Source: Saliterribacillus persicus (GTDB lineage: Bacteria > Bacillota > Bacilli > Bacillales > Amphibacillaceae). From it: 64,000 nt of DNA. The first letter of the stretch is position 1; each line of letters opens with the position of its first letter. A program made the translations under genes and the position numbers. Shown here piece by piece: positions 38,374 through 49,543 of the stretch. The notes under the pieces were generated by a model. It saw only the letters and a program-made list of their open reading frames with translations. It ran no database searches and was not told where the DNA came from. The DNA lies in the NCBI RefSeq assembly GCF_003337485.1, contig NZ_QPJJ01000012.1:62001-126000 (forward strand), given 5' to 3'.

Positions 38374-38410
38374 GAAACTCTTATCGCTATCATTAGATAA
38401 GAGTTTTTCT
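38374..38410 (+). terminator. Terminator after panD
   Basis: AAACTCTTATC pairs with GATAAGAGTTT around a ten-base loop, followed by T residues. Confidence 0.87.
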
Positions 38411-38517
38411 ATGTACTATAGCATTTTTAATAGCACAAGGAAAAAGAGAAAATTTACCTTTTCGCACCTTGGATTATTTTAATATCTTTGTACGTAGCGC
38501 GTGGAAAGGAGTGAATA

Positions 38518-41256
38518 ATGAGACGGTTTGTTGTAATCGACTTAGAAACAACTGGGCAATTACCTTCTAAAGGAGACCGAATTATAGAAATTGGAATTGT
38601 CGTTATTGAAAATAAAAAAATAATAAAAAAATATGCGCAGCTTATTAATCCGAAAAGAAATATTCCTGTATTTATCAGTCAACTAACAGGAATTGAGATG
38701 GAAGATACAATTAATGCTCCAGCATTTGAAGAAGTCGCAGAAGATATTTTAAAATTGATAGATAATAGTTACATTGTGGCACATAATATTCCATTTGATA
38801 TCGGATTTTTAAATGCAGAGTTAAACCGACTAGGTTATGATTCCTTAAAAAACAAGATGATAGACACCGTGGAATTAGCCAGAATCGCATTACCAAAAGC
38901 AAATAGTTATAAATTAAATGAACTTGCTCATTTTTTAAATTTACGTCACGATGATCCACATCGTGCACTTTCTGATGCATGGATAACCGCAGATTTATTA
39001 CTTTTTATTTTAAGAAAAATAGAGCGTTTACCGACGGAAATAATTAAAAAATTTCTACAAATTGAAAAATACTTTAAATCAGATATATTCGACATATTAG
39101 AAGATATAAGCGAGATTCAAAAGGATATAAATACTAATATTCTAATGGAACATCAAGATTTGATTATTCGTAAATTTAATCCATCCAAGCTCTCTAGCTC
39201 ATTTATAAAAAATGATAATTTTCAAGATTTAGCTGATAACTTTTTTGATATTGAAGGTATGCTACATACAACCATTAACAATTATGAATTAAGAAAAGAT
39301 CAAAAAGAGATGGCAGAGACAATCTATGACCATTTCCGATCAAAAAACCATGCTATTATAGAAGCGGATACTGGTATTGGGAAATCATTTGCCTATTTAT
39401 TACCTGCAATTTATGAAAGTGTACAATTAAATGAACCGATTATTATTTCTACTCATACCACTCATCTGCAAACGCAATTATTGGATAATGAATTAGAAAC
39501 ACTGCACCACTTACTACCTAGTGCATTTTCAGCAGTATTAGTAAAAGGTAAAAACCACTACATTAGCTTAGCTAAAGTGGAGAAGTTTATTAAAGATCAA
39601 ACAATCGTAAATTATCATGATAATCTTTTTAAAGGTATATTACTAATCTGGTTAACAGAAACAGATACTGGTGACTTAGATGAAATCCAAATCCCAAGAA
39701 AAGACTTCAAATTACTGCAAAAAGTAGTTACAAAGCACACAACTCATAACGAGTTATGGAGAGATATCGATTTTTATGAACGTAAAAAAGAATCCGCAAA
39801 AAAAGCGAATATCATCATCACAAATCACGCACTTTTATGTAAAAGTCTAAAAAATAAAGAGAGTATTTTACCTCAATTTCATAAAGTGATCATTGATGAA
39901 GCTCATCAATTTCAGCAAGTTGCCGCAAAGCATTTTGGTTTAGAGCTTGATTACACGGCTTTAATAACAGAATTGCAACAAATAAAATCTGACTTTCTAA
40001 AAATTATTTCTTCTCAATTTTTTAAAAATTGGGAGTTAAAATGGGAATTGTTGTTAGAAGAGTTTGATATCTTATTTAGAAATCTATATCGTTTCGTAGC
40101 AGAAGACAGCAATGCAAAGAAAAATAAAAGTGATATCGGAAGAATACAAAAAATTTGGGTAGAACAAGATTTAAACAACGAAACGGTGTTAATCAAGGAA
40201 ATAGTTAATAGGATTATGTTTGAATTACTGGATATGCTTGCTATTAAAACGACTGCAGAGCAATTAAAAGACCAAGCTAAGGAAGAGAAACGAGATAGTA
40301 AACAAGCAATCCTTTTTCAACAAATCGAGGCTCTAAAAAATAATTTTCAACAGATGTTATTAAAGGGAGATTCCAATAGTATTACATGGGTTGAAATCGA
40401 CCCACATGGTGCACAAAACGCAGCTTATTTATATAGCGAGCCTATAGACGTTTCTAAACACTTGTATAAAGAATTGTTTAACACAGATAAAACTGCAGTT
40501 TTAACTAGTGCTACTTTATCCATTCGAAATAATTTTGATTATTTAAAACAGCATTTAGGTCTTGCAAAAGAGACCGATACGTATCAATTCTATGCATCGT
40601 TTGATTATGAAAAACAAGTACAATTGATGGTGCCTAATGATTTTCCGACAATAAAATATTCAGATATGCAACCTTATACTTATGCAGTAGCAGAAGCAAT
40701 CGAATCATTAGCTTTAATCTCTGGAGGAAGAATGCTTGTCTTATTTACTTCATATGAGATGTTAAAGCAGTGCTATTATATTTTACGTGAAATAGAAAGT
40801 TTAGAGCAATACATCGTGATAGGACAGGGTATTTCAAGTGGTAGTAGAGATCGTTTACGGAAGAACTTTCAATCCTTTGATAAAGCCATCTTACTGGGAA
40901 CAAATTCTTTTTGGGAAGGCGTGGATATTCCAGGGGATGATCTAAGATGTATCGTAATTGCTAAGCTACCATTTCAGGCGTTTAATCATCCTTTGTATGA
41001 TGCAAAAGCGACCTATCTAAAAAGTAGAGGGGAGAATCCTTTTACGAGTTTATCATTACCAGATGCTGTCCTTCGCTTTCGACAAGGCTTTGGTCGCCTA
41101 ATTCGAAAGCAAACAGATAAAGGTATTATCTTTGTCTGTGATGATAGAATAATGAATAAATCTTATGGAAAAGACTTTTTACGATCTATTCCAAAAGTAA
41201 AAGTTTTGCATGCTTCTCTTCGCAAACTGATTGATGAAGCAGACGAATGGTTATAA
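38518..41256 (+). CDS. dinG: DinG-family helicase with N-terminal exonuclease
   Basis: 912 residues. An N-terminal DnaQ-like 3'-5' exonuclease (about 1-165) starts with the Exo I motif DLETTG (8-13); the helicase part has Walker A ADTGIGKS near 283-290, DEAH near 460-463 and motif VI-like RFRQGFGRLIR near 855. In Gram-positives this fusion lacks the iron-sulfur cysteines of enteric DinG; I see no four-cysteine cluster here either. AAAGGAG precedes the ATG. The nuclease may be its main activity, as reported for the Staphylococcus homologue. Confidence 0.93.
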   Translation: MRRFVVIDLETTGQLPSKGDRIIEIGIVVIENKKIIKKYAQLINPKRNIPVFISQLTGIEMEDTINAPAFEEVAEDILKLIDNSYIVAHNIPFDIGFLNAELNRLGYDSLKNKMIDTVELARIALPKANSYKLNELAHFLNLRHDDPHRALSDAWITADLLLFILRKIERLPTEIIKKFLQIEKYFKSDIFDILEDISEIQKDINTNILMEHQDLIIRKFNPSKLSSSFIKNDNFQDLADNFFDIEGMLHTTINNYELRKDQKEMAETIYDHFRSKNHAIIEADTGIGKSFAYLLPAIYESVQLNEPIIISTHTTHLQTQLLDNELETLHHLLPSAFSAVLVKGKNHYISLAKVEKFIKDQTIVNYHDNLFKGILLIWLTETDTGDLDEIQIPRKDFKLLQKVVTKHTTHNELWRDIDFYERKKESAKKANIIITNHALLCKSLKNKESILPQFHKVIIDEAHQFQQVAAKHFGLELDYTALITELQQIKSDFLKIISSQFFKNWELKWELLLEEFDILFRNLYRFVAEDSNAKKNKSDIGRIQKIWVEQDLNNETVLIKEIVNRIMFELLDMLAIKTTAEQLKDQAKEEKRDSKQAILFQQIEALKNNFQQMLLKGDSNSITWVEIDPHGAQNAAYLYSEPIDVSKHLYKELFNTDKTAVLTSATLSIRNNFDYLKQHLGLAKETDTYQFYASFDYEKQVQLMVPNDFPTIKYSDMQPYTYAVAEAIESLALISGGRMLVLFTSYEMLKQCYYILREIESLEQYIVIGQGISSGSRDRLRKNFQSFDKAILLGTNSFWEGVDIPGDDLRCIVIAKLPFQAFNHPLYDAKATYLKSRGENPFTSLSLPDAVLRFRQGFGRLIRKQTDKGIIFVCDDRIMNKSYGKDFLRSIPKVKVLHASLRKLIDEADEWL

Positions 41257-41375
41257 TGGATTCGACAAATTTTTAAAAGTTTTTCAGATATCTATGGTTA
41301 TTAGTTGAAAAATTAGCTCGACTCAATCAAAATATAAAAGTAGACGAATACAAAGAAAATAATGGAGGTGCAGTT

Positions 41376-41549
41376 TTGAACCCATCACAATTAAAAACAT
41401 TATCTACTGTAACCGTAAAATATTCAGAGGACTTATATAAGATCGTTGATAGTTTGAATCGCACTTTGAAGGATGATGACCTTATGTTTGGTTTATCATT
41501 AAATGAGGATAACAATGAAGAAGCAATCTTCACGATTTACCGTACCTAA
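41376..41549 (+). CDS. ypmA: YpmA small protein (DUF4264)
   Basis: 57 residues from TTG 41376 behind AATGGAGGTG. The sequence starts MNPSQLKTLSTVTVKYSED and ends EEAIFTIYRT, closely matching B. subtilis YpmA in length, pattern and position between dinG and ypmB. Soluble, function unknown. Its last 35 bases overlap the start of ypmB in another frame, which suggests translational coupling. It is too short for ordinary ORF cut-offs and easy to miss. Confidence 0.88.
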   Translation: MNPSQLKTLSTVTVKYSEDLYKIVDSLNRTLKDDDLMFGLSLNEDNNEEAIFTIYRT

Positions 41550-42042
41550 TAAGCTTTTTTTATTTGTTACTATTTTGAGTGTTATCACTATCAGCATTAT
41601 AAGTTACAGTGTGCATCTTTATCAAGAAGTTGTCAGTGATAGAGATTTGGATTTGAATGAAGTAGAAGCGTACGTCAAAGAGGAGTCAGCTATCGTCCAG
41701 ATTTCAGAAATAGACCGATATCACGGTGATATGCTTTTCCATGCTGTGAAGGGAAAAACAGAAGATGGAAAGGAATTGTTAGTTTTCTTCTATGAAGAAG
41801 ATGATGTTAAAGAGATAATTACGTATGAAATGGATAATTTAATGTCGAAAGAAGAAATAATGAATAATTGGTCTAGTACTTGCGATGGTTGCGAATTATT
41901 AGGTTCATCATTTGGAATGGACAATGAAGTTCCTGTGGTAGAAATCAAGTACATCGATCAAGAAGAAAGACTTGTTTATGAATATGTTCAATTAAGTAAT
42001 GGAGAATCTTATACACTTAGATTAAAACAAGCAATCTACTAA
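41515..42042 (+). CDS. ypmB: YpmB (DUF5590/PepSY-like) membrane protein
   Basis: 175 residues from ATG 41515, after GAGGAT that lies inside ypmA. One N-terminal membrane helix (about 12-33) and an extracellular part of about 140 residues in two PepSY-like segments. No enzyme motif. The protein ends with two CxxC-like cysteines around residue 125 (STCDGCELLG). Position before aspB is as in B. subtilis. Function is unknown. Confidence 0.85.
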   Translation: MKKQSSRFTVPNKLFLFVTILSVITISIISYSVHLYQEVVSDRDLDLNEVEAYVKEESAIVQISEIDRYHGDMLFHAVKGKTEDGKELLVFFYEEDDVKEIITYEMDNLMSKEEIMNNWSSTCDGCELLGSSFGMDNEVPVVEIKYIDQEERLVYEYVQLSNGESYTLRLKQAIY

Positions 42043-42059
42043 AAGAAAGGTGATCAATA

Positions 42060-43244
42060 ATGGAATTAGCGAAACGAGTAAAAACATTAACACCATCTTC
42101 AACATTAGCAATTACTGCAAAAGCAAAAGAATTACGACAAGCAGGTCATGATGTAATTGGATTAGGAGCTGGAGAACCAGATTTTAATACCCCAACTCAC
42201 ATCATAGAAGCAGCAACAAAAGCAATGAATGAGGGGTTCACGAAATATACGCCTTCTGGTGGGACAGTTGAACTTAAAGAAGCAATTAAAAATAAAATGA
42301 AAAAAGATCAAAATCTAGATTATTCACATGAAGAAATTATTGTTACAATTGGTGCGAAACATGCTTTGTATACTTTATTTCAAGTATTATTAAATCCCGG
42401 AGAAGAAGTAATTGTTCCTGCACCGTATTGGGTAAGTTACCCTGAGCAGGTTAAGCTAGCTGAAGGTACGCCTATTTTTGTAGGAGCTTTAGAAGAAAAT
42501 GATTTTAAACTTACACCGGCACAATTAGAGGAATCAATTACAGATAAAACAAAAGCAGTTATTATTAATTCACCAAGTAACCCAACAGGTGTAATGTATA
42601 CAAAGGATGAGTTAGAAGCACTAGGAGAAATTTGTTTAAAACATAATATACTAATCGTATCTGATGAAATTTATGAGAAATTAACGTATTCTGAAACACC
42701 ACATATCTCTATTGCTGAAATTTCACAAAAATTAAAAGAGCAGACTATTATTATTAATGGTGTCTCAAAATCTCATTCGATGACAGGCTGGAGAATAGGT
42801 TATGCTATTGGTAAAAAAGAAATAATCAAAGCAATGACTAACCTTGCATCACATTCTACTTCTAACCCGACTTCTATGGCACAAGTTGCTGCAGAAGTAG
42901 CATACAATTCACCACAGGATGAAGTAGTTGTGATGAAAGAAGCATTCAAAGAGAGATTAATGAAGCTATATCAATGGATAACTAATATACCTGGTATCAC
43001 TTGTGTTAAACCTAAGGGTGCTTTTTATCTATTTCCAAATGTCAGTGAAGCAGTTAAACTAAATGGTTTCGATAACGTTGACGACTGGGTTACGGCGCTA
43101 TTGGAAGAAGAAAAAGTAGCATTAGTTCCTGGATCAGGCTTTGGCGCACCAGATAATGTTCGTCTATCCTACGCTATATCATTAGACCAATTAGAAGAAG
43201 CTGCTGTTCGAATCGAGAGATTTGTTAAAAATCATACTAAGTAA
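42060..43244 (+). CDS. aspB: Aspartate aminotransferase
   Basis: 394 residues. A class I PLP aminotransferase with [10 protein letters not shown] near 174, the cofactor lysine at residue 237 ([15 protein letters not shown]) and an arginine at the C-terminal substrate site. It interconverts aspartate and oxaloacetate. AAAGGTGATC precedes the ATG. It sits 26 bases upstream of asnS, and the two share the aspartate/asparagine theme. Confidence 0.95.
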   Translation: MELAKRVKTLTPSSTLAITAKAKELRQAGHDVIGLGAGEPDFNTPTHIIEAATKAMNEGFTKYTPSGGTVELKEAIKNKMKKDQNLDYSHEEIIVTIGAKHALYTLFQVLLNPGEEVIVPAPYWVSYPEQVKLAEGTPIFVGALEENDFKLTPAQLEESITDKTKAVIINSPSNPTGVMYTKDELEALGEICLKHNILIVSDEIYEKLTYSETPHISIAEISQKLKEQTIIINGVSKSHSMTGWRIGYAIGKKEIIKAMTNLASHSTSNPTSMAQVAAEVAYNSPQDEVVVMKEAFKERLMKLYQWITNIPGITCVKPKGAFYLFPNVSEAVKLNGFDNVDDWVTALLEEEKVALVPGSGFGAPDNVRLSYAISLDQLEEAAVRIERFVKNHTK

Positions 43245-43270
43245 GTGAAGGTTTACGGAGGGAAGTCAAG

Positions 43271-44563
43271 ATGAAAACAACCATTAATCATATAGATAAA
43301 TATAATGGGAAAGAAGTAACGATTGGAGCTTGGTTAGCAAACAAGCGATCAAGTGGAAAAATAGCATTTTTGCAATTACGTGATGGAACAGGATTTATTC
43401 AAGGTGTTGTGGCAAAGGCAGATGTAACAGAAGAAATTTTTCAATTAGCTAAGTCATTAACACAAGAATCTTCTGTTTATATAACTGGAACTGTGGTGGA
43501 AGATTCACGTTCACCGTTAGGTTTTGAATTACAGGTCTCAAATATTGAACTTATCCATGAAGCTGTAGATTTTCCAATAACGCCGAAAGAACATGGCACA
43601 GAGTTTTTGATGGATCATAGACATTTATGGTTAAGATCAAAAAAACAACATGCTATCATGAAAATAAGAAATCAAATCATTCAAGCAACCTATGAATTCT
43701 TTCAAAAAGAAGGATTTTTGAAAATTGATCCACCCATTTTAACTGGATCAGCTGCAGAAGGTACTACTGAGCTCTTTCATACAAAGTATTTTGACGAAGA
43801 AGCTTATTTATCACAAAGTGGTCAGCTTTACATGGAAGCTGCTGCTATGGCCTTTGGAAAGGTATTTTCTTTCGGTCCAACTTTTCGCGCTGAAAAATCA
43901 AAAACGAGAAGACACCTTATCGAGTTCTGGATGATAGAGCCTGAAATGGCTTTTACAACCCATGAGGAGAGTCTATCTATTCAGGAAAACTATGTAAGTT
44001 ATCTTGTGGAATCAGTTTTAGAAAATTGTGACTTGGAATTAACTATTTTAGAAAGAGATAAAGATATATTAAGGAAAATTAAAGCTCCTTTTGAAAGAAT
44101 TAGTTATGATAAAGCAATTGATTTATTAAAAGAAAAAGGCTTTACAGATATTGAATGGGGAGAAGATTTCGGGGCACCGCATGAAACTGCGATAGCAGAT
44201 CACTTCGATCGACCTGTATTTATTACACACTATCCTAAAGATATCAAAGCTTTTTACATGAAGCCTGATCCAAACCGTCCAGAAGTTGTCGAGTGTGCTG
44301 ATTTAATCGCACCTGAGGGTTATGGCGAAATAATCGGAGGATCGGCGCGAATTGATGATTTAAATTTAATGCAAAAACGATACGAAGAGCATGCTTTAAC
44401 TGGTGACGCTTATAAATGGTATCTTGAATTAAGAAAATATGGAAGTGTTCCACATGCAGGTTTTGGCTTAGGGCTAGAACGAACTGTTGCATGGATCAGC
44501 GGAGTTGAGCATGTTAGAGAAACAATCCCATTTCCACGTTTATTGAATAGGCTCTATCCTTAA
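43271..44563 (+). CDS. asnS: Asparaginyl-tRNA synthetase
   Basis: 430 residues. An N-terminal OB-fold anticodon-binding domain (about 1-100) and a class II catalytic core with motif 2 [19 protein letters not shown] near 207-225 and motif 3 [13 protein letters not shown] near 395-407. It charges tRNA-Asn. GGAGGG is in the ribosome-binding site. No T-box leader is visible between aspB and asnS. Confidence 0.96.
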   Translation: MKTTINHIDKYNGKEVTIGAWLANKRSSGKIAFLQLRDGTGFIQGVVAKADVTEEIFQLAKSLTQESSVYITGTVVEDSRSPLGFELQVSNIELIHEAVDFPITPKEHGTEFLMDHRHLWLRSKKQHAIMKIRNQIIQATYEFFQKEGFLKIDPPILTGSAAEGTTELFHTKYFDEEAYLSQSGQLYMEAAAMAFGKVFSFGPTFRAEKSKTRRHLIEFWMIEPEMAFTTHEESLSIQENYVSYLVESVLENCDLELTILERDKDILRKIKAPFERISYDKAIDLLKEKGFTDIEWGEDFGAPHETAIADHFDRPVFITHYPKDIKAFYMKPDPNRPEVVECADLIAPEGYGEIIGGSARIDDLNLMQKRYEEHALTGDAYKWYLELRKYGSVPHAGFGLGLERTVAWISGVEHVRETIPFPRLLNRLYP

Positions 44564-44572
44564 TAGCAAGAT

Positions 44573-44606
44573 AATAATCCTTTGCGATATAAGCAAAGGA
44601 TTATTT
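44573..44606 (+). terminator. Hairpin after asnS, weak terminator
   Basis: A perfect stem AATAATCCTTTGC / GCAAAGGATTATT (13 bases) with a seven-base loop lies directly downstream of asnS. Only a few T residues follow, so termination may be partial and dnaD may also be read from upstream. Confidence 0.6.
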
Positions 44607-44637
44607 AATGTTATACTAAAAAAGAGGTGACTTCTAG

Positions 44638-45315
44638 ATGAAAGAATTAAACATGCAGAAAATTTTTAATGATCAAATAAATGTACCAGCTTCTTTATTA
44701 AAAAATTATAAAAAGCTTCATATAACAGAAACGGAAGCAATGCTATTACTACACTTATATCGCATTCATTTAGAAGGCGATTTATTTCCTACGCCTGATA
44801 AACTTCAAAGTTTTTTAACCATTTCAAAAGAAGATTGCTCCAAAATACTTAGAAAATTAATACAAATGAGTTTATTAAGTATAGAGGAAGATAAAGAAAA
44901 AGATAAGGTGGAAGAATATTATTCTTTTGAACCTTTATGGCGAAAACTATACTTAGAAAAAGAAGAAAGTAAAAAAGAAGAAGTAGATCATTTTGGTGAA
45001 ATTTTTCTTCGATATGAACAGGAATTTGGTAGACCACTTTCCCCATTTGAAATTGAAATGATAAACCTGTGGATTGATGAAGAAGAAATACCGAAAGAAT
45101 TAATTTATGCAGCACTTCGTGAAGCGGTATTAATGGCAAAGATTAACATGAAATACATTGATCGAATTTTAAGAGATTGGAAACAAAAAGGAATAAAATC
45201 AGTTCATGATGCTCGTTTACAGGGGAAAAACTTCCATAGCCAAACAAATAATAACGAATCAAAAGATGAAGATATAAACACAAAAGAACTTTATTATAAC
45301 TGGTTAGAAGAATAG
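44638..45315 (+). CDS. dnaD: Replication initiation protein DnaD
   Basis: 225 residues. A winged-helix N-terminal domain (about 1-100) and a C-terminal DnaD/DnaB2 domain with YxxxIxxxW-type pattern near 165-185 (YIDRILRDWKQKGI) are visible. DnaD acts with DnaA, DnaB and DnaI to load the replicative helicase. AAGAGGTGA precedes the ATG. nth follows after 16 bases. Confidence 0.93.
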   Translation: MKELNMQKIFNDQINVPASLLKNYKKLHITETEAMLLLHLYRIHLEGDLFPTPDKLQSFLTISKEDCSKILRKLIQMSLLSIEEDKEKDKVEEYYSFEPLWRKLYLEKEESKKEEVDHFGEIFLRYEQEFGRPLSPFEIEMINLWIDEEEIPKELIYAALREAVLMAKINMKYIDRILRDWKQKGIKSVHDARLQGKNFHSQTNNNESKDEDINTKELYYNWLEE

Positions 45316-45331
45316 AAGGGAATCTAATGAG

Positions 45332-45982
45332 ATGCTAAACAAAACTCAAATTAGACAAGTATTAGATACAATGGAGGAAATGTTTCCAGATGCAGAGTGT
45401 GAACTAGTCCATAGAAACCCATTTGAATTATTAATAGCAGTCGTTTTATCTGCTCAATGCACAGATGCTTTGGTAAATAAAGTAACAAAGGATTTGTTCT
45501 TAAAGTATAAGGCACCGGAAGATTTTCTAGCCGTTCCTATTGAAGAATTACAAAATGATATTCGATCGATTGGATTGTATCGAAATAAAGCGAAGAATAT
45601 TCAGAAATTATCAGCTGCATTAATAGAAAAATATGATGGAGAAGTACCACATAGCAAAATAGAGTTAGAAAGTTTAGCGGGTGTCGGTAGGAAGACCGCA
45701 AACGTTGTAACTTCAGTAGCATTTTCAGAACCTGCCATAGCAGTTGATACTCATGTGGAGCGAGTTTCCAAAAGATTAGGTATATGTAGATGGAAAGATT
45801 CTGTATTAGAAGTGGAAAATACATTGATGCGGAAGGTACCAAAAGAAGAGTGGAGTGAAACACACCATCGGATGATTTTTTTTGGTAGATACCATTGTAA
45901 AGCTAAAAATCCTCAATGTGGTATCTGCCCCTTATTAGATCTCTGTAGAGAAGGGAAAAAGCGTATAAAAAAACTTGCATAG
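45332..45982 (+). CDS. nth: Endonuclease III
   Basis: 216 residues. A helix-hairpin-helix LAGVGRKTANVV (near 112-123) contains the catalytic lysine, the catalytic aspartate is in VDTHVERV near 140, and a C-terminal [4Fe-4S] cluster uses Cys in CKAKNPQCGICPLLDLC. It removes oxidised pyrimidines in base-excision repair. The gene order dnaD-nth-ponA is as in B. subtilis, though ypoC between nth and ponA is missing. Confidence 0.95.
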   Translation: MLNKTQIRQVLDTMEEMFPDAECELVHRNPFELLIAVVLSAQCTDALVNKVTKDLFLKYKAPEDFLAVPIEELQNDIRSIGLYRNKAKNIQKLSAALIEKYDGEVPHSKIELESLAGVGRKTANVVTSVAFSEPAIAVDTHVERVSKRLGICRWKDSVLEVENTLMRKVPKEEWSETHHRMIFFGRYHCKAKNPQCGICPLLDLCREGKKRIKKLA

Positions 45983-46028
45983 AACCGATAGACAAACTAT
46001 GCACAAATATATTGTATGAAAATTTAAA

Positions 46029-46067
46029 AATCCAGTACAGCTTTTATAAACTGTACTGGATTTTTTT
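46029..46067. terminator. Bidirectional terminator between nth and ponA
   Basis: AATCCAGTACAG pairs with CTGTACTGGATT around a ten-base loop, with T residues downstream on the plus strand and A residues upstream, so it can end both convergent transcripts. Confidence 0.9.
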
Positions 46068-46075
46068 ATGTTTCT

Positions 46076-48841
46076 TTATTCCTCCGTCGCAGTGTCATCT
46101 TCTGTGGAGGTGTCTTCGCCGTCGTCTTGCTGTTGTTCTTCGTCTTGTTGTGGGTCTTGCTGTTCTTCGTCATCATTATTTTCGGTATCGTTATTTTCCT
46201 CATTTTGTTGTTCATTATTACCTTCTTCAGTTTCTTCTTCTTCAGCTTCAGCTGTTTCAAAAGAAATCGATGAACCTTCACCTCTAATTTCAGTGTCATT
46301 TCTAAAATACGGGGTGACAACTATTGTATAGGATCTTCCATTTTGCAATTGAGAAATATTAACACTTTTTTTATTTGTATTAAATTGGTCAATTTGACTG
46401 CCAGCTTCATTAACGGATACTTCAAATTCAACCGGTCCATCACCACCATAGCCCCAACTGATCAACACGCTATTTTCATTCTCGTTATAATCATGGGTTA
46501 GACTCTGAATAGCTTCAATTTCTTGCTCATCGTCTGGAATAGATACTTCAACTTGGCTAGCTTCACTTGTAAGAGAATCATTTTCTGTATTTACAACCAC
46601 AACTTCAATTGTATATGTTTCACCAGCTTCTACATTTTCAATGGTTAACTCTTTATTTTCTGTTGTAGTAAGCTCACTCAAATTACCATTTGTACCCGCT
46701 GAAACTTTAAATGCTACATCTTCATCCTCTTCATAATTCCACTGAATTGCAATTAATTCCTCATCTTCAACATAAGAGGCTTCTAAGTTTTGAACAGGTT
46801 CAAGTTTATCAAATTTTTCAGAAGTATCATCAGGTTCGTTTCCTTTTACAAATAATTCTGTAACTATTTGAGAGCTAGGCGTATACTCACTAGGTCTTTT
46901 TGCAGGATTTGATCCTTTTTCAACTTCAAGTTCTACAACTGAGTCTGGTTGCGTAAAGTCTGCAGTTTCAATACCTTCTGAAATTTTTGTCATTGTTTCT
47001 TTAAAAATTCGTTGTGACACTTTTGTATCGGGAATTGCTTTTGTTGGATCATCATAACCAGTCCAAACTGCTATCGTAAAATTACTGGTATAGCCACTAA
47101 ACCAAGAATCAGGGCTACCTGGTCCACTATCCATACTAGTTGTACCTGTTTTACCAGCCATAGGTAAATTACTTACATTTGCCATCGTTCCTGTACCTTC
47201 TTGTACCACACTTTTTAACATGTCTGTAATCATATAAGCTGTATAATCGCTCATTGCAGATACTGCTTCAGAAACAAGTTCCTCTGTGCGATTATCTGGG
47301 TATACAATTTCCTTAACAGAATATGGTTCGTGATAAACACCTTCATTTCCAAACGCTGCATAAGCACCAGCAAGCTGTAAGGAAGAAACACCATTTTGCG
47401 TTCCGCCAATTGCATCCCGAATTGTCATTTGATCGTCAGTGAAATCAATTCCCAATCCTTCTGCAAATGCTTGTGCATCGCTGTATCCAACTTCTTCCAA
47501 CGTTTTTACAGCTGGGACGTTTAGCGATTGCTCAAGTGCATATCTTGCCGTTACCCAACCTTGAAAATCTTTATTCCAGTTTTTGATAGGAGTACTACCA
47601 CCAACTTCATAAGCCTTATCATCATTTAACTGGTGATAAGTGGACCATTTTAGATATTCAATGGCAGGACCATATGCAGTGATTGGTTTGATAGTAGAAC
47701 CCGGTTGTCTGTTTTCATTATCAATGGCATAGTTCCAACCATTGTTTCCACGATTCCGTCCTCCACCAATAGCTTTTATTGCTCCTGACTGTGTATCTAC
47801 CACCGAAAGTCCGACTTGTAACTCATCATCTGGATAAGCGATTGGATTTTCTTCTGAATCACTTAATAGTAATTCCACATGTGTTTGTGCATCAGGATCA
47901 ATTGTTGTATATACTTGAAGACTGTCTTTATAGATATCTGCACCAGTTTTTTCTCTCACTTCATCTTCTACTTGTTGGATAAAGGCTTCATATTTTATAC
48001 CTTCTGGTTTACGGTTGGTAAGAAGAGAAGTCACATCAACGTTTCGAGCTTCTTCCGCTTCTTCTTCAGTGATTTTATTATGGTGGACCATTAAACTTAA
48101 AACAGTATTCATTCTCTCTTGAGCTAAATCAGGATTTTTAAATGGATCATACGCACTTGGACGCTGTGGCAACCCTGCAAGAAGTGCAGCTTCAGCAAGA
48201 GTTAAGTCATTTAAATTTGTCTTCCCAAAATAAATTTCAGATGCTTTAGCAACTCCATAAGCTCCAGAACCATAATAGATTTTGTTTAAATACATTTCCA
48301 TTATTTCTTCTTTTGAATATTCCCGATCAAGTTTTAAAGCTAACCACTGTTCCTGTACTTTTCGCTTGATTTTTTTATCATTCGATAAGAAGGAACCTTT
48401 CACAACTTGTTGGGTAATGGTACTAGCTCCTTGAGAACCAAAGCCATCTTGGAAATTGGCGATTACAGCTGCACCAATTCTTCTAACGTCAATACCCATG
48501 TGATCGAAAAAGCGAGCATCCTCCGTAGCAATTACTGCATTTAAAAGGACAGGGGAGATTTCATTGTAATCAATTTGTGTCCTTTTCTCTGAGCCTAAAT
48601 CAGCAAACACTTCGCCATTAATATCATATAGCTTTGTGGATGCTGGATCAGATAATAGGTCAGCATCTATATCTGGTGCCGTAGCAATAAAGTAACTAAA
48701 AACAACTCCTACACTTATGATTGAGATTAAAAAAACTAATAATGCTATACGCCATATTTTTTTCCATAAAGGTTTTTTCTGTTTCTTTTGTTCTTTTGCT
48801 TGTTTTCTTCTTGCTGTACGTGACTGATTATTATTAGCCAT
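46076..48841 (-). CDS. ponA: Penicillin-binding protein 1A
   Basis: 921 residues. An N-terminal basic cytoplasmic tail and membrane helix (about 29-50) precede a GT51 glycosyltransferase domain with [12 protein letters not shown] and [11 protein letters not shown], then a transpeptidase domain with STIK (SxxK), SLN (SxN) and KTGTT. Two fibronectin type III-like segments follow (about 695-770 and 785-862). The tail (about 865-921) is almost entirely E, D, Q, N and T. It polymerises and cross-links peptidoglycan. GGAGGAACAACAC precedes the ATG; recU overlaps its start by eight bases. The tail is longer and more acidic than in typical homologues. Confidence 0.95.
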   Translation of the reverse strand: MANNNQSRTARRKQAKEQKKQKKPLWKKIWRIALLVFLISIISVGVVFSYFIATAPDIDADLLSDPASTKLYDINGEVFADLGSEKRTQIDYNEISPVLLNAVIATEDARFFDHMGIDVRRIGAAVIANFQDGFGSQGASTITQQVVKGSFLSNDKKIKRKVQEQWLALKLDREYSKEEIMEMYLNKIYYGSGAYGVAKASEIYFGKTNLNDLTLAEAALLAGLPQRPSAYDPFKNPDLAQERMNTVLSLMVHHNKITEEEAEEARNVDVTSLLTNRKPEGIKYEAFIQQVEDEVREKTGADIYKDSLQVYTTIDPDAQTHVELLLSDSEENPIAYPDDELQVGLSVVDTQSGAIKAIGGGRNRGNNGWNYAIDNENRQPGSTIKPITAYGPAIEYLKWSTYHQLNDDKAYEVGGSTPIKNWNKDFQGWVTARYALEQSLNVPAVKTLEEVGYSDAQAFAEGLGIDFTDDQMTIRDAIGGTQNGVSSLQLAGAYAAFGNEGVYHEPYSVKEIVYPDNRTEELVSEAVSAMSDYTAYMITDMLKSVVQEGTGTMANVSNLPMAGKTGTTSMDSGPGSPDSWFSGYTSNFTIAVWTGYDDPTKAIPDTKVSQRIFKETMTKISEGIETADFTQPDSVVELEVEKGSNPAKRPSEYTPSSQIVTELFVKGNEPDDTSEKFDKLEPVQNLEASYVEDEELIAIQWNYEEDEDVAFKVSAGTNGNLSELTTTENKELTIENVEAGETYTIEVVVVNTENDSLTSEASQVEVSIPDDEQEIEAIQSLTHDYNENENSVLISWGYGGDGPVEFEVSVNEAGSQIDQFNTNKKSVNISQLQNGRSYTIVVTPYFRNDTEIRGEGSSISFETAEAEEEETEEGNNEQQNEENNDTENNDDEEQQDPQQDEEQQQDDGEDTSTEDDTATEE

Positions 48842-49448
48842 GTGTTGTTCCTCCGTTCTTCATACAAATCTTATCAATAATATCTAAATAATCTACTCTT
48901 GCTTGATATTTCATAGGAATAAGGTAGCCACTTTCTTCAAAAGCTTTAAGTGGAATTGATTTACGCCCGCCTTTATCTCTATCATCACAAAATTCAAATA
49001 GTTTAATAGACGGGAAGTAAAAGGTTTTTTGATGAGCTGTAAATCTGACTATTAAAAAGGCAATTCCACCATGCTCTGCCACTTGCTTCATATGATTAAT
49101 TTGATGCTCATGAATATTATTTAGCGGGAAAGAAAGCTTATTTTTCGTTTCCTTAGCCTCAAAATCTATATAACGATTTCGGTATACTCCATTATAATCT
49201 GTTGTAGAAGCTTGTTTAAAATATGCTTCTTTGATTACTGCTGCACTTCGTTTAGGATAATCAACTTGAACAATTTGAACCGGTGTTGGTTTTTTATGAA
49301 TAACTGCTCGATTAGATATTAAATAGAACTCATTTGTATCGTTTATGTCTTGTTCTAGAGTCATACCTCTATTACTGTAATGGGTACTAGAAGGATGACT
49401 ATTTATACCTTGATTAGCCACTTTTCTCTTTCCATTTGGATACCGCAT
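48834..49448 (-). CDS. recU: Holliday junction resolvase RecU
   Basis: 204 residues. The nuclease core includes the metal-binding [21 protein letters not shown] segment (residues about 84-105) with acidic and lysine residues of the PD-(D/E)xK type, and the HQINHMK segment. It cleaves four-way DNA junctions and cooperates with RuvAB. GGAGGTAGAAG precedes the ATG. recU and ponA are transcribed together in all Bacillaceae, with translational overlap here. Confidence 0.94.
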   Translation of the reverse strand: MRYPNGKRKVANQGINSHPSSTHYSNRGMTLEQDINDTNEFYLISNRAVIHKKPTPVQIVQVDYPKRSAAVIKEAYFKQASTTDYNGVYRNRYIDFEAKETKNKLSFPLNNIHEHQINHMKQVAEHGGIAFLIVRFTAHQKTFYFPSIKLFEFCDDRDKGGRKSIPLKAFEESGYLIPMKYQARVDYLDIIDKICMKNGGTTHG

Positions 49449-49514
49449 CTTCTACCTCCAACTTTCATGAATACACCAAATAATATCTATTATTCAAGTT
49501 ATCGAGCTATGAAC

Positions 49515-49543
49515 ATAATAAGCGATGACTTGAAATGAAGCAA
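49515..49543 (-). promoter_or_regulatory. Possible sigma-A promoter of recU-ponA
   Basis: On the minus strand TTGCTT and TATTAT are separated by 17 bases, about 65 bases before the recU start. The -35 box matches only at TTG. Confidence 0.4.

Noticed and set aside
43245-43270. Possible T-box leader before asnS
   Set aside because: Only 26 bases separate asnS from aspB, too few for a T-box.
46066-46331. Open frames on both strands over the end of ponA
   Set aside because: They arise from the repetitive Glu/Gln-rich codons of the PBP1A tail and lack start signals or conserved motifs.
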